Assembly (NCBI GenBank): GCA_964370115.1 | Contig: CAYJIA010000022.1 | Coordinates: 1-35,842 of the forward strand | DNA: 35,842 bases | Source: SIG603 sp964370115 | Lineage (GTDB): Bacteria > Bacillota > Clostridia > Oscillospirales > Acutalibacteraceae | Reading direction: 5' to 3' | Part shown: positions 1 through 7,900 of the stretch, piece after piece | Numbering within the stretch: position 1 is the first letter of the stretch | Layout: every line of letters begins with the position of its first letter | Translations under genes and position numbers: made by a program | Notes under the pieces: generated by a model | The model's database searches: none | Seen by the model: the letters and a program-made list of their open reading frames with translations, nothing else | What the model was told of the DNA's origin: nothing

Positions 1-58
1 CGGCGCCTTTTTGCTTTGTATAAATTTATATTAAAAACACGCCAAAGGCGTGAACCTT

Positions 59-92
59 ACTTGATAATTATTAATTAATTATCAAGTTTTTT
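59..92 (+). terminator. Rho-independent terminator of an upstream gene outside the window
   Basis: A 12-bp perfect stem (59-70 with 76-87) with a 5-nt loop runs into a T tract at 87-92. It precedes the ilvE promoter, so it most likely ends a plus-strand transcript entering from the left. Before it, 38-52 is a small perfect hairpin (6-bp arms, AAA loop), and the first bases look like the 3' half of another GC-rich terminator cut by the window edge. Confidence 0.7.
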
Positions 93-112
93 AACATAAT
101 CAAATTTAACAC

Positions 113-142
113 TTGCAATTTACTGCTTTCCTGTGCTAAAAT
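113..142 (+). promoter_or_regulatory. Putative sigma-A promoter of ilvE
   Basis: TTGCAA (113-118), an 18-bp spacer and an extended -10 (TG at 134-135, then TAAAAT at 137-142). Transcription would begin near 149, leaving a leader of only about 28 nt. That leaves no room for a T-box or leader-peptide attenuator, which often precede branched-chain amino acid genes. Confidence 0.5.
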
Positions 143-176
143 TGTTAAATAAAGAATTATAGAAAGAGTGATACCA

Positions 177-1247
177 ATGCTTAATATCAGTATAGAAAAA
201 ACTACTACTCCAAAGGCGAAACCAGTTGACGAAACAAAACTAGGTTTTGGCAATATTTTTACAGACCATATGTTTGTAATGGAATACAGCGTGGAAAAAG
301 GTTGGCACGACGCTAAAATTATGCCGTATCAACCACTGTCTATGGACCCTGCATCTATGGTTTTCCACTATGGACAGGAGATGTTTGAGGGTTTAAAAGC
401 CTATAACGGACAAAACGGCAAGGTGTTAATGTTTAGACCAGATAAAAATATCGAGAGGGCAAACAACACAAACAGAAGAATTTGTATACCAGAAATTCCA
501 GCAGAGGATTTTTTAAATGCAATGACCACACTTGTTGCACTTGAAAAGGACTGGATACCAAAATCAGAGGGGACATCACTTTATGTAAGACCTTTTGTTA
601 TAGCGACAGACCCATTCTTAGGTGTTAGACCGTCGTTTACATATAAATTTATGGTGATTCTATCGCCTGTAGGTGCCTATTATGCAAGTGGTTTAAATCC
701 TGTTAAAATCTGGATTGAGGACGAGTATGTAAGAGCTGTAAAAGGTGGTATAGGAGAGGCTAAAACAGGCGGAAACTACGTTGCAAGCCTAGCGGCACAA
801 AACAAGGCACACGACGAGGGGTATTCACAAGTTTTATGGCTTGACGGAATTGAAAGAAAATATGTTGAAGAAGTAGGCGCTATGAATATTTTCTTTAAAA
901 TAGGCGACAAAGTTGTGACTCCTGCGCTTAGCGGAAGTATTTTACCTGGTGTTACTAGAATGTCTTGTATAGAACTTTGCAAAAGTTGGGGCATGGAAGT
1001 AGAAGAGAGAAAAATCTGTGTAGACGAGCTTGTAGCGGCTGCAAAAGACGGAAGCCTAAAAGAATGCTTTGGAAGCGGCACAGCGGCTGTAATTTCACCT
1101 GTTGGCACGCTTAGATATGGCGACGATGTAATGACAATCGGAGACGGCTCAATAGGAGAGTTAAGCCAAAAACTTTACGACACTGTAACAGGAATACAAG
1201 TGGGTAAAGTAGAAGATAAATTCGGCTGGGTTTTGGAAGTCGAGTGA
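177..1247 (+). CDS. ilvE: Branched-chain amino acid aminotransferase
   Basis: A PLP-dependent, fold-type IV aminotransferase that interconverts Leu, Ile and Val with their 2-oxo acids using glutamate/2-oxoglutarate; cytosolic. The 356-residue length and the motifs fit the longer IlvE subfamily common in Firmicutes: HYGQEMFEGLKAY at 64-76, RPF at 138-140, the Schiff-base lysine in GEAKTGGNY (Lys196), and GSGTAAVISPVG near the C terminus. I chose the ATG at 177 over an in-frame GTG at 168, because the AG-rich Shine-Dalgarno (161-168) sits about 8 nt before 177 and overlaps the GTG. It is monocistronic: its own promoter lies upstream, and a strong bidirectional terminator separates it from the opposing nifU. 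Nothing is truncated. The family call is very secure; biosynthetic versus catabolic direction cannot be read from the sequence. Confidence 0.95.
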   Translation: MLNISIEKTTTPKAKPVDETKLGFGNIFTDHMFVMEYSVEKGWHDAKIMPYQPLSMDPASMVFHYGQEMFEGLKAYNGQNGKVLMFRPDKNIERANNTNRRICIPEIPAEDFLNAMTTLVALEKDWIPKSEGTSLYVRPFVIATDPFLGVRPSFTYKFMVILSPVGAYYASGLNPVKIWIEDEYVRAVKGGIGEAKTGGNYVASLAAQNKAHDEGYSQVLWLDGIERKYVEEVGAMNIFFKIGDKVVTPALSGSILPGVTRMSCIELCKSWGMEVEERKICVDELVAAAKDGSLKECFGSGTAAVISPVGTLRYGDDVMTIGDGSIGELSQKLYDTVTGIQVGKVEDKFGWVLEVE

Positions 1248-1298
1248 TAAATTAATAATTGCATGAAATGCTTCGGATTTTTGATTGTATGTTTCAAA

Positions 1299-1343
1299 AA
1301 AACCGTATCGCAAATGATAATCTTTCATTTGCGATACGGTTTT
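1299..1343. terminator. Bidirectional terminator between ilvE and nifU
   Basis: A perfect 19-bp stem (1299-1317 with 1325-1343) with a 7-nt loop, flanked by A's on the left and T's on the right. It can therefore end both the plus-strand ilvE transcript and the convergent minus-strand nifS-nifU transcript. Confidence 0.9.
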
Positions 1344-1360
1344 AATTATTTGGTCAAGCA

Positions 1361-1813
1361 TTAAACTATGCTACAACCATATTCAAGCTCTTCTTCGTGT
1401 TCATGTGCGTCTTCTAGCTCTCCTACAAACATTACAGGGTCAAGACCTTGTCTTTTGTAGTAGTCACTAAGGGCGGCCTTTATCGCTTGCTCTGCAAGTA
1501 CAGAACAGTGAAGTTTAACTGCTGGTAGGCCGTCTAAAGCTTCTGTTACAGCACTATTTGTCATTTTAAGTGCCTCGTCGATAGTTTTACCCTTTACAAG
1601 CTCTGTTGCCATACTGCTCGTGGCAATAGCGGCGCCACAACCAAAGGTCATGAACTTTGCATCTACTATAACATTGTTTTCTACTTTAATATACATTCTC
1701 ATGATGTCTCCGCATTTTGCGTTGCCGACTTCACCGACGCCGTTTGCGTCTTCCATTTCTCCAACATTTTTTGGATTTGCGAAATGTTCCATTACTTTTT
1801 TACTGTATGCCAT
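1361..1813 (-). CDS. nifU: NifU/IscU-type Fe-S cluster scaffold protein
   Basis: Scaffold on which Fe-S clusters are assembled from sulfur supplied by the cysteine desulfurase encoded just upstream. The three canonical IscU cysteines are present: Cys34 in AKCGD, Cys59 in FGCGAAIATSS and Cys103 in LHCSVLAE. The catalytic Asp next to Cys34 marks a true IscU fold. At 150 residues it is longer than the usual 125-130 because of an acidic, His/Glu-rich tail ending in a fourth cysteine (Cys147). That tail is seen in anaerobe NifU-like proteins and is not the Nfu domain of full-length NifU. It lies 30 bp after nifS with its own GAAAGGA ribosome site, so the two are surely cotranscribed. No iscR, hscA or fdx neighbour is present, so this is the minimal two-gene system typical of anaerobes. 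Confidence 0.93.
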   Translation of the reverse strand: MAYSKKVMEHFANPKNVGEMEDANGVGEVGNAKCGDIMRMYIKVENNVIVDAKFMTFGCGAAIATSSMATELVKGKTIDEALKMTNSAVTEALDGLPAVKLHCSVLAEQAIKAALSDYYKRQGLDPVMFVGELEDAHEHEEELEYGCSIV

Positions 1814-1843
1814 AATAATTATCCTTTCAAAATTATCCTATAT

Positions 1844-3022
1844 TTAATTACCCTTAACAATTTTATCCCAAAGAGGGGACATGCTACGAAGTCTGTCTAT
1901 AATTGGTGGTAATTCTTTTAAGATGTAGTCTACATCGTCCACTGTGTTTTCATCGCTAAAACTAATTCTTAAAGAACCATGTGCTATTGCGTGCGGTAAT
2001 CCAATTGATAAAAGTACGTGGCTAGGATCAAGTGAACCGCTAGTGCAGGCAGAGCCCGAAGATGCACAAATTCCTTTAAAGTCTAATAATAGTAGTAGAG
2101 ATTCGCCCTCAATGCCCTCAAAACAGAAGTTTGCATTGCCGGCTAGTCTTTTTTCTTTGTCGCCGTTTAATCTGCTGCGCTCTATTTTAAGTACACCCTC
2201 GATAAGTCTGTCGCGTAGGGCTTGTACTTTTGATGTGCGTGCCTTGATGTCGCTACACGCAATCTCTATCGCCTTGCCAAGAGCTACAATACTCGCGACA
2301 TTCTCGGTGCCACCACGTTTGCCTTTTTCCTGTGCTCCGCCGTGAAGTAGATTTTGTAAAACCAAGCCTTTTCTAGCGTAAAGTGCGCCGACACCCTTTG
2401 GTGCGTGAAGCTTGTGTCCGCTAAGAGACAGCAAGTCAATGTTTTGTGCCTTTACATCAATGTCCACCCAGCCTATTGCCTGTACGGCATCAGTGTGGAA
2501 GAGTACGCCGTGCTCTTTGCATATTGCGCCTATCTCTGAAATTGGTTGAATTGTTCCAATTTCGTTATTTGCATACATAATTGATACAAGTGCCGTAGTA
2601 TCTTTAATAGAGGCTTTTACGTCTTCTGGTCTTATAACTCCATTTTCGTAAACATCAAGATAAGTTATCTCAAAACCGTCTTTTTGCAAGGCTTCACATA
2701 CATGAAGCACCGCATGGTGCTCAAATTTGCTTGTGATTATGTGGTTTTTCCCTTTTTTCTTTAACATATATGCCATGCTCTTTATTGCCCAGTTGTCGCT
2801 TTCTGTGCCACAACCTGTGAAGAAAATTTCTCGGTCTAGGGCGCCTATTGCTTTTGCAACTTGTGCTCTTGCGGTGTCGATGGCAGCCGCCGATGTCGCA
2901 CCCAAGGTGTAAAGGCTTGACGGATTGCCATAATTTTCCGCTAAAAACGGAAGCATAGTATCTAAAACTTCTGGTGATATAGCAGTGGTTGCTGCATTAT
3001 CAACATAAACTAATTTGCTCAT
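1844..3022 (-). CDS. nifS: Cysteine desulfurase (NifS/IscS family)
   Basis: PLP enzyme converting cysteine to alanine and an enzyme-bound persulfide that feeds Fe-S assembly on the NifU partner downstream. Visible features: the N-terminal DNAATT motif, GNPSSLYTLG, His103 for PLP stacking, HTDAVQ, the PLP lysine in SGHKLHAPKG (Lys204), RGGTEN, and the persulfide-forming cysteine in SSGSACTSG (Cys326). The active-site loop is the long form of group I (IscS/NifS) enzymes, as opposed to SufS. At 392 residues it is full length. The start at 3022 is supported by GAAAGGA about 10 nt upstream. It is the first gene of a minus-strand operon. Several proteins in the hydrogenase locus of this window need the Fe-S clusters such a pair makes. 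Confidence 0.95.
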   Translation of the reverse strand: MSKLVYVDNAATTAISPEVLDTMLPFLAENYGNPSSLYTLGATSAAAIDTARAQVAKAIGALDREIFFTGCGTESDNWAIKSMAYMLKKKGKNHIITSKFEHHAVLHVCEALQKDGFEITYLDVYENGVIRPEDVKASIKDTTALVSIMYANNEIGTIQPISEIGAICKEHGVLFHTDAVQAIGWVDIDVKAQNIDLLSLSGHKLHAPKGVGALYARKGLVLQNLLHGGAQEKGKRGGTENVASIVALGKAIEIACSDIKARTSKVQALRDRLIEGVLKIERSRLNGDKEKRLAGNANFCFEGIEGESLLLLLDFKGICASSGSACTSGSLDPSHVLLSIGLPHAIAHGSLRISFSDENTVDDVDYILKELPPIIDRLRSMSPLWDKIVKGN

Positions 3023-3075
3023 AAATTTGAATTCCTTTCAGTTGTATCGGAAATATCATTTCAACTTCCTCACTA

Positions 3076-3104
3076 AATATACACTAAAATAGTATACTTT
3101 GCAA
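3076..3104 (-). promoter_or_regulatory. Putative promoter of nifS-nifU with imperfect palindrome
   Basis: On the minus strand TTGCAA (3099-3104), 17-bp spacer, TATATT (3076-3081). The spacer holds an imperfect inverted repeat at 3080-3096 of the form TAnACTA-AAA-TAGTnTA, a plausible binding site for an Fe-S or redox regulator; the regulator cannot be identified. Confidence 0.5.
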
Positions 3105-3206
3105 GTGGAATAAAATATTTTAATAAAAAATTTTTATAAATAACATATTTTTAGTAAAAATAAGAAGCTTTAAAAGTTTTTTACGCTACTGTGTGCTTCA
3201 ATATAC

Positions 3207-3235
3207 TTGACTTTATCTTACAATAAATGTAAAAT
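3207..3235 (+). promoter_or_regulatory. Putative promoter of the RNase J-ftsH operon
   Basis: TTGACT (3207-3212), exactly 17 bp, TAAAAT (3230-3235). The predicted start near 3242 gives a leader of about 155 nt. A hairpin with 8-bp arms (3286-3293 with 3303-3310) lies in that leader but is not followed by a T run, so it is not an obvious terminator. The rest of the 374-bp gap 3023-3396 is AT-rich with no other recognisable feature. Confidence 0.6.
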
Positions 3236-3396
3236 ATATGAGTATAAAGATGTTCGGATTAGTTTTACTTGCGCTAGAAATCAAAAAAGCAAAGACTCGC
3301 CTTTTGCTTTAAATAATTAAATTGTAAATTAATGGGAATAGTAAATAGTACAAAATATGAACGTAAGAAAGAATTTAAGAAAGGTAAGGTAAATAA

Positions 3397-5442
3397 ATGC
3401 CAGAGAAAAAAATACATGGTATAAAAAAATTATCAAACACTAAAGAAAAACAACAAGATCAAACGTTAAATCGTTTTAGCACAAATAAGCCTACAGATGT
3501 TAAAAATGAAGCAAAAGTAGAAAAAGTAGAGAAAGCTAAAAAAAGTGCTCCAAAAAATCATAAGCCTAAAACATCTGAACCCAAAAAGAAGACTGACGAT
3601 AAGTTGACTCAGTATACAAAACTTCAAATACCACAAAATATGCAAAAAAATCAAGACGTCAAAAATGCTGACACAAAAAATACAGAGACTTTAAATACGC
3701 CTAAAAATACGACGAAAACACTTAATAACAATAAGAAAAACAATCCTCAAAGAAGGAAAAATCAAAGAAATACAAAATCAAAAAAACCGTCAGTAAAAGT
3801 TTACTTTCTTGGCGGACTTAATGAAATTGGAAAAAACTTTACAGTATTTGAGTGTAAAGATGATATGATAATTGTCGACTGCGGACTTGCGTTCCCAAAC
3901 GACGACATGCTTGGTATAGACCTAGTTATTCCGGATTTTACATTTGTTGAAAAGAATAAAGATAAAATAAGGGGAATAATCATTACCCACGGACACGAAG
4001 ATCATATAGGTTCGATACCATATCTTTTGAAAAAATTTAATGTGCCGATTTATGGAACTTCGCTTGCTATGGGATTAATTGAAGTCAAACTGAAAGAGCA
4101 TAATTTAGCATCAAGCGCAAAACTTAATAAGGTAGAAGCAGGGCAAACTAAGAAATTTGGTTGCTTTAATGTTGAATTTATTCATGTTAACCACTCAATT
4201 ATGGCGGCAGTTGCTCTTGCAATTCACTCACCTGCAGGAACTATTGTGCACACAGGCGACTTTAAAGTAGACTTTACTCCACCCGATGGTGAAATGATAG
4301 ACATAGCGAGATTTGCAGAGCTTGGAAAAAGCGGAGTGCTTGCACTTATGGCAGACTCTACAAATGTCGAAAGACCGGGTTATACCCAAACAGAGCAAAA
4401 AGTTAAAGAGAGCCTAGAAGTTCTTTTTGCAAGAGCTGATGAAAAGAGGATAATAGTTGCTACTTTTGCATCAAATATAAGCCGTGTGCAACAAATTATT
4501 AATTGTGCAATAAAACATAAAAGAAAAGTTGCGCTTTCGGGAAGAAGTATGTTAAATGTTATGTCCATAGCATCAGAGCTTGGGTATCTTAATGTACCCG
4601 AGGGCTTGATTGTCGACTTGTCGGTTATAAATAGATATAAAAAAGGCGAAATAGTGCTTATTACAACTGGAAGTCAGGGCGAGACTATGGCGGCGCTTTC
4701 TAGAATGGCGTTTGCCGAGCACAGACAGGTTGAAGTAGGTACAGACGACTTTATTATCATATCTGCAAAACCTATCCCAGGAAACGAGAAAACAGTTGGT
4801 ACGCTTGTTGATGAGCTTTTAAAACGTGGTTGTGAAGTGGTTTATGAATCTATGTATGAAGTGCATGTTTCAGGACACGCATGCCAAGAAGAGCTTAAAA
4901 TGATGCACGCGCTTACAAAGCCGAAATATTTTATCCCCGTGCATGGAGAGCAAAAACACCTTATAAAACATGCAAAGCTTGCGGTAAGTATGGGTATGCC
5001 AAATGAAAATATATTCATAGGCGATATTGGAAAAGGGCTTGAGATAAACGAAAACTTTATTAAACCTACAGAAGATGTGCCTGCTGGAAGCGTAATGGTT
5101 GACGGAATAGGTGTAGGAGACGTAGGAAGTATAGTATTAAGAGACAGAAAACATCTTGGAGAAGATGGACTGATTATAGTGGTTTGTGCAATAAATTCTA
5201 CGGATAGATATATTATGTCAGGTCCTGACATAGTATCAAGAGGATTTGTGTATGTAAGAGAATCAGAGGCTCTTATGGATAATGTGCGAAAACTTGCGCA
5301 TGCGGCAATTTCAGACTGTGTTGACGAGGGCGTTAAAGAATGGAATGTAATTAAATCCAGAGTAAAAGACGCATTGTCAAGACATTTGTATGAAAAAACA
5401 AGGCGTAGACCAATGATTTTACCTATAATTTTAGAGGTTTAA
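3397..5442 (+). CDS. rnj: Ribonuclease J with long basic N-terminal extension
   Basis: Metallo-beta-lactamase/beta-CASP nuclease with 5'-to-3' exo- and endoribonuclease activity, a central mRNA decay and rRNA maturation enzyme of Firmicutes. The metal site is THGHEDH (His198, His200, Asp202, His203), followed by NHS (His266) and TGDFK (Asp288). The beta-CASP part has DSTN, SGRSM and TTGSQGE, and the C-terminal part has HVSGHA and PVHGEQKH. The conserved core begins at about residue 132 (VKVYFLGGLNEIG). Before it is an unusual stretch of about 130 residues rich in Lys, Asn, Thr and Gln with almost no hydrophobics, so 681 residues compare with about 555 for B. subtilis RNase J1. The extension is probably disordered and may bind RNA or partners. 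The gene leads the operon and is 18 bp from gdpP. J1 versus J2 cannot be decided. Confidence 0.94.
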   Translation: MPEKKIHGIKKLSNTKEKQQDQTLNRFSTNKPTDVKNEAKVEKVEKAKKSAPKNHKPKTSEPKKKTDDKLTQYTKLQIPQNMQKNQDVKNADTKNTETLNTPKNTTKTLNNNKKNNPQRRKNQRNTKSKKPSVKVYFLGGLNEIGKNFTVFECKDDMIIVDCGLAFPNDDMLGIDLVIPDFTFVEKNKDKIRGIIITHGHEDHIGSIPYLLKKFNVPIYGTSLAMGLIEVKLKEHNLASSAKLNKVEAGQTKKFGCFNVEFIHVNHSIMAAVALAIHSPAGTIVHTGDFKVDFTPPDGEMIDIARFAELGKSGVLALMADSTNVERPGYTQTEQKVKESLEVLFARADEKRIIVATFASNISRVQQIINCAIKHKRKVALSGRSMLNVMSIASELGYLNVPEGLIVDLSVINRYKKGEIVLITTGSQGETMAALSRMAFAEHRQVEVGTDDFIIISAKPIPGNEKTVGTLVDELLKRGCEVVYESMYEVHVSGHACQEELKMMHALTKPKYFIPVHGEQKHLIKHAKLAVSMGMPNENIFIGDIGKGLEINENFIKPTEDVPAGSVMVDGIGVGDVGSIVLRDRKHLGEDGLIIVVCAINSTDRYIMSGPDIVSRGFVYVRESEALMDNVRKLAHAAISDCVDEGVKEWNVIKSRVKDALSRHLYEKTRRRPMILPIILEV

Positions 5443-5460
5443 AATAAAAGGGGGAAGAAG

Positions 5461-7425
5461 ATGAAAAAGAAGGTATGGGTGTCATCTCCATATATGCTTG
5501 TGGCGCTTGTTATTATGGCGATTATGACTGTTGGGAGTTTCTATGGGAGAGGTCCGTGGTTTTTCATAAACCTAGGGCTCACCACGCTTTTTGCCGTTTC
5601 ATTTTTAACCCTTAGAATACAGTTTCAGTCGTATATAAATACGACTTTAAAATCTTCTGCAAAGGTGCTAACTGCCCAAAACGAATATTATCTAAACGAA
5701 CTTGCACTGCCCATAGTTGTGTGTGGTCTTAATGCAGACATAGTATGGGCGAATGCGGGCTTTTTAAAAAACATCGCACTAAATGGAAGCAAGGTGGTAG
5801 GAGATAGTATTGAAAAATATCTAAATCCTAAGTCTATAAATCAAATTGAAGGCGAAAAAAAGAGCAATATAATGTATAACGGCAAACAGTATACGGTTTA
5901 CTGTGTGAAAACTAAGGACAGTTATGTGCTTTACTTTGTGGATGACACTTATCTAAAAGAAATTCACAAAGAGTATACTAACAAGAAAACCGTTGTGGCA
6001 ATTGTCGCTTTTGATAATAGAGAAGAAGTGATAAGAGACGCAACAGGTGGCGATGAGTCTAGAATAACCTCTGAAGTTGAGGGAGCAATTCGTGACTGGT
6101 CAAGCGAGTTTATGGGCGGTTTTATGCGTAAACTCTCGGGTGGAAGATATCTTGTTATAACAGACGAATTTCATATACAAAAGGCAAAAGAAAGACGCTT
6201 TGAAGTTTTGGATAGCGTTAGAAAAATCGAAGGTGTAAACGGTATAAATGCAACAATTTCCATGGGCATAGGCACCAACACCCCCACCGCAGTGGAGAGC
6301 GAAAAACTAGCAAGGCAAGCACTTGATATGTCACTTGGCAGAGGCGGAGACCAAGTCACTATTATGCAAAGTGATAATAAGTACGAATTTTTCGGTGGAC
6401 TTTCAAAAGGCGTTGAAAAAAGAGATAAGGTTAGAACCCGTGTTATTGCAAGCTCTTTGAGCGAGAGAATAAAGGCGAGTGATAAAGTACTTGTAATGGG
6501 GCATAAATTCTCCGACCTTGACAGCGTAGGTTCTTGTGTAGGTGTTTGGGCGATAGCGAAAAAAGCACTGCTTAAGCAATCGCATATAGTCATAGATAAA
6601 AATCAAAGTCTTGCGACACCTGTGATAAATTCTATGATATCTGCCTACCCTGATAGTAAAGTTTTTATAAGCCCTCAAGAGGCTTTAAGTGAAATCACGC
6701 CAAAGACTTTACTCGTTATAACAGACACACATTCGTTCTCTTTTGTAGAGAGCGAAGAGCTATTAAAACAGGCGAAAACAGTGGTTGTAATTGACCATCA
6801 TAGAATGATGGTAACACACATTAAAAATGCAATAATTTTCTATCATGAGCCATATGCGAGTTCTGCATCAGAGATGGTAGCCGAACTTGCGCCGTATATA
6901 GATGCAAATGCAATTGGAAATATAGAGGCACAGGCACTACTTGCCGGTATTATGCTCGACACTAAGAATTTTGTGTTAAAAACTAGTGTTAGAACTTTTG
7001 AGGCAGCGGCACTTCTTAAGCGCAGGGGAGCAGACACTGTAAAGGTAAAAAAACTTTTCGCGAATTCTTTTGCGACATATAGAGAGAAATCAGAACTAAT
7101 TGCAAATGCAGAGATTTTCGACGGTTATGCGGTGTCTTGCGCAGAGGGCTTTACACAAAACACGAGAGTTGCAGCGGCACAAGTTGCAGATGAACTGCTC
7201 TCTATACAAGGCGTAAAGGCATCTTTTGTGCTATTTGAAGCTAATAATGCCATAAATATTTCCGGTAGAAGTTTTGGCGAGATAAACGTACAAGTTATTC
7301 TAGAAAACTTCGGCGGCGGTGGCCATTTGACAATGGCAGGTGCGCAGGTTAAAGATAAAGACATGTTTGACGTTAGAAAAGAGTTAATTGATGTCATAAA
7401 AGAAAATGACGATAGATTAAAATAA
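5461..7425 (+). CDS. gdpP: GdpP/YybT-type cyclic-di-AMP phosphodiesterase
   Basis: Membrane-anchored hydrolase that degrades c-di-AMP to pApA and so sets cell-wall and osmotic homeostasis in Gram-positives. Architecture: two N-terminal membrane segments (about residues 10-25 and 33-52), a PAS-like region (about 75-165), a degenerate GGDEF domain (about 175-305, with SGGRY in place of a catalytic GGDEF signature), then DHH and DHHA1 domains. Catalytic motifs are intact: GHKFSDLDS (His348, Asp352, Asp354), TDTH (Asp422), DHHR (445-448) and the C-terminal GGGGH. Length (654) matches the family. It sits immediately before rplI and dnaB, the conserved Firmicute linkage, with a GGGGGAAGAAG ribosome site directly upstream. 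The degenerate GGDEF implies no diguanylate cyclase activity. Confidence 0.94.
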   Translation: MKKKVWVSSPYMLVALVIMAIMTVGSFYGRGPWFFINLGLTTLFAVSFLTLRIQFQSYINTTLKSSAKVLTAQNEYYLNELALPIVVCGLNADIVWANAGFLKNIALNGSKVVGDSIEKYLNPKSINQIEGEKKSNIMYNGKQYTVYCVKTKDSYVLYFVDDTYLKEIHKEYTNKKTVVAIVAFDNREEVIRDATGGDESRITSEVEGAIRDWSSEFMGGFMRKLSGGRYLVITDEFHIQKAKERRFEVLDSVRKIEGVNGINATISMGIGTNTPTAVESEKLARQALDMSLGRGGDQVTIMQSDNKYEFFGGLSKGVEKRDKVRTRVIASSLSERIKASDKVLVMGHKFSDLDSVGSCVGVWAIAKKALLKQSHIVIDKNQSLATPVINSMISAYPDSKVFISPQEALSEITPKTLLVITDTHSFSFVESEELLKQAKTVVVIDHHRMMVTHIKNAIIFYHEPYASSASEMVAELAPYIDANAIGNIEAQALLAGIMLDTKNFVLKTSVRTFEAAALLKRRGADTVKVKKLFANSFATYREKSELIANAEIFDGYAVSCAEGFTQNTRVAAAQVADELLSIQGVKASFVLFEANNAINISGRSFGEINVQVILENFGGGGHLTMAGAQVKDKDMFDVRKELIDVIKENDDRLK

Positions 7426-7447
7426 TATTTAAGGAGTTTTAAGATAA

Positions 7448-7897
7448 ATGAAAGTTATATTATTACAAGATGTTAAATCGCTAGGTAAAAAAGGCGAACT
7501 AGTAAATACTTCAGACGGATATGCAAGAAATTTTTTATTTCCTAAAAAACTTGCGCAAGAGGCAAATGCACAGGCGATGAATGAACTTAAAAATGCCGAA
7601 CAATCTAAGGCGTTTAAAATAAAAACAGAGATGGAAGAAGCAAAGGCTACCGCCGAGAAGTTTGATGGAAAAACACTAAAAATACTTGCAAAAGCAGGAA
7701 AAGCAGGTAAGCTTTTTGGTTCTGTAACATCAAAAGAAATTGCCGGGGAAATAAAAAAACAATTTAGTGTAGACATAGACAAAAGAAAAATTAGCCTTGC
7801 ACTTGATATAAAGACATTTGGAACATATGAGGCACAAATTAAACTTTACACAGGCATTACAGCAAAACTGTCTGTAATGGTCAGTGAGCAGGAGTAA
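7448..7897 (+). CDS. rplI: 50S ribosomal protein L9
   Basis: Large-subunit protein that binds 23S rRNA at the base of the L1 stalk and affects frame maintenance. The N-terminal domain carries the diagnostic pattern MKVILLQDVKSLGKKGE, then a DGYARNFLFPKKLA segment, followed by the long connecting helix (about 40-75) and a C-terminal RNA-binding domain with KLFGSVTSKEI. The 149 residues are normal for the family. The ribosome site AAGGAG (7431-7436) precedes the ATG. The gap to dnaB is only 3 bp, so translation is probably coupled. Confidence 0.97.
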   Translation: MKVILLQDVKSLGKKGELVNTSDGYARNFLFPKKLAQEANAQAMNELKNAEQSKAFKIKTEMEEAKATAEKFDGKTLKILAKAGKAGKLFGSVTSKEIAGEIKKQFSVDIDKRKISLALDIKTFGTYEAQIKLYTGITAKLSVMVSEQE

Positions 7898-7900
7898 AAA

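Noticed and set aside
142..160. A Rex half-site (TTGTTAA) downstream of the ilvE -10 box
   Set aside because: Only one half matches; the expected inverted half is absent, and this AT-rich motif is likely by chance.
95..176. A T-box or leader-peptide attenuator before ilvE
   Set aside because: The predicted leader is only about 28 nt and contains no terminator or anti-terminator pairing.
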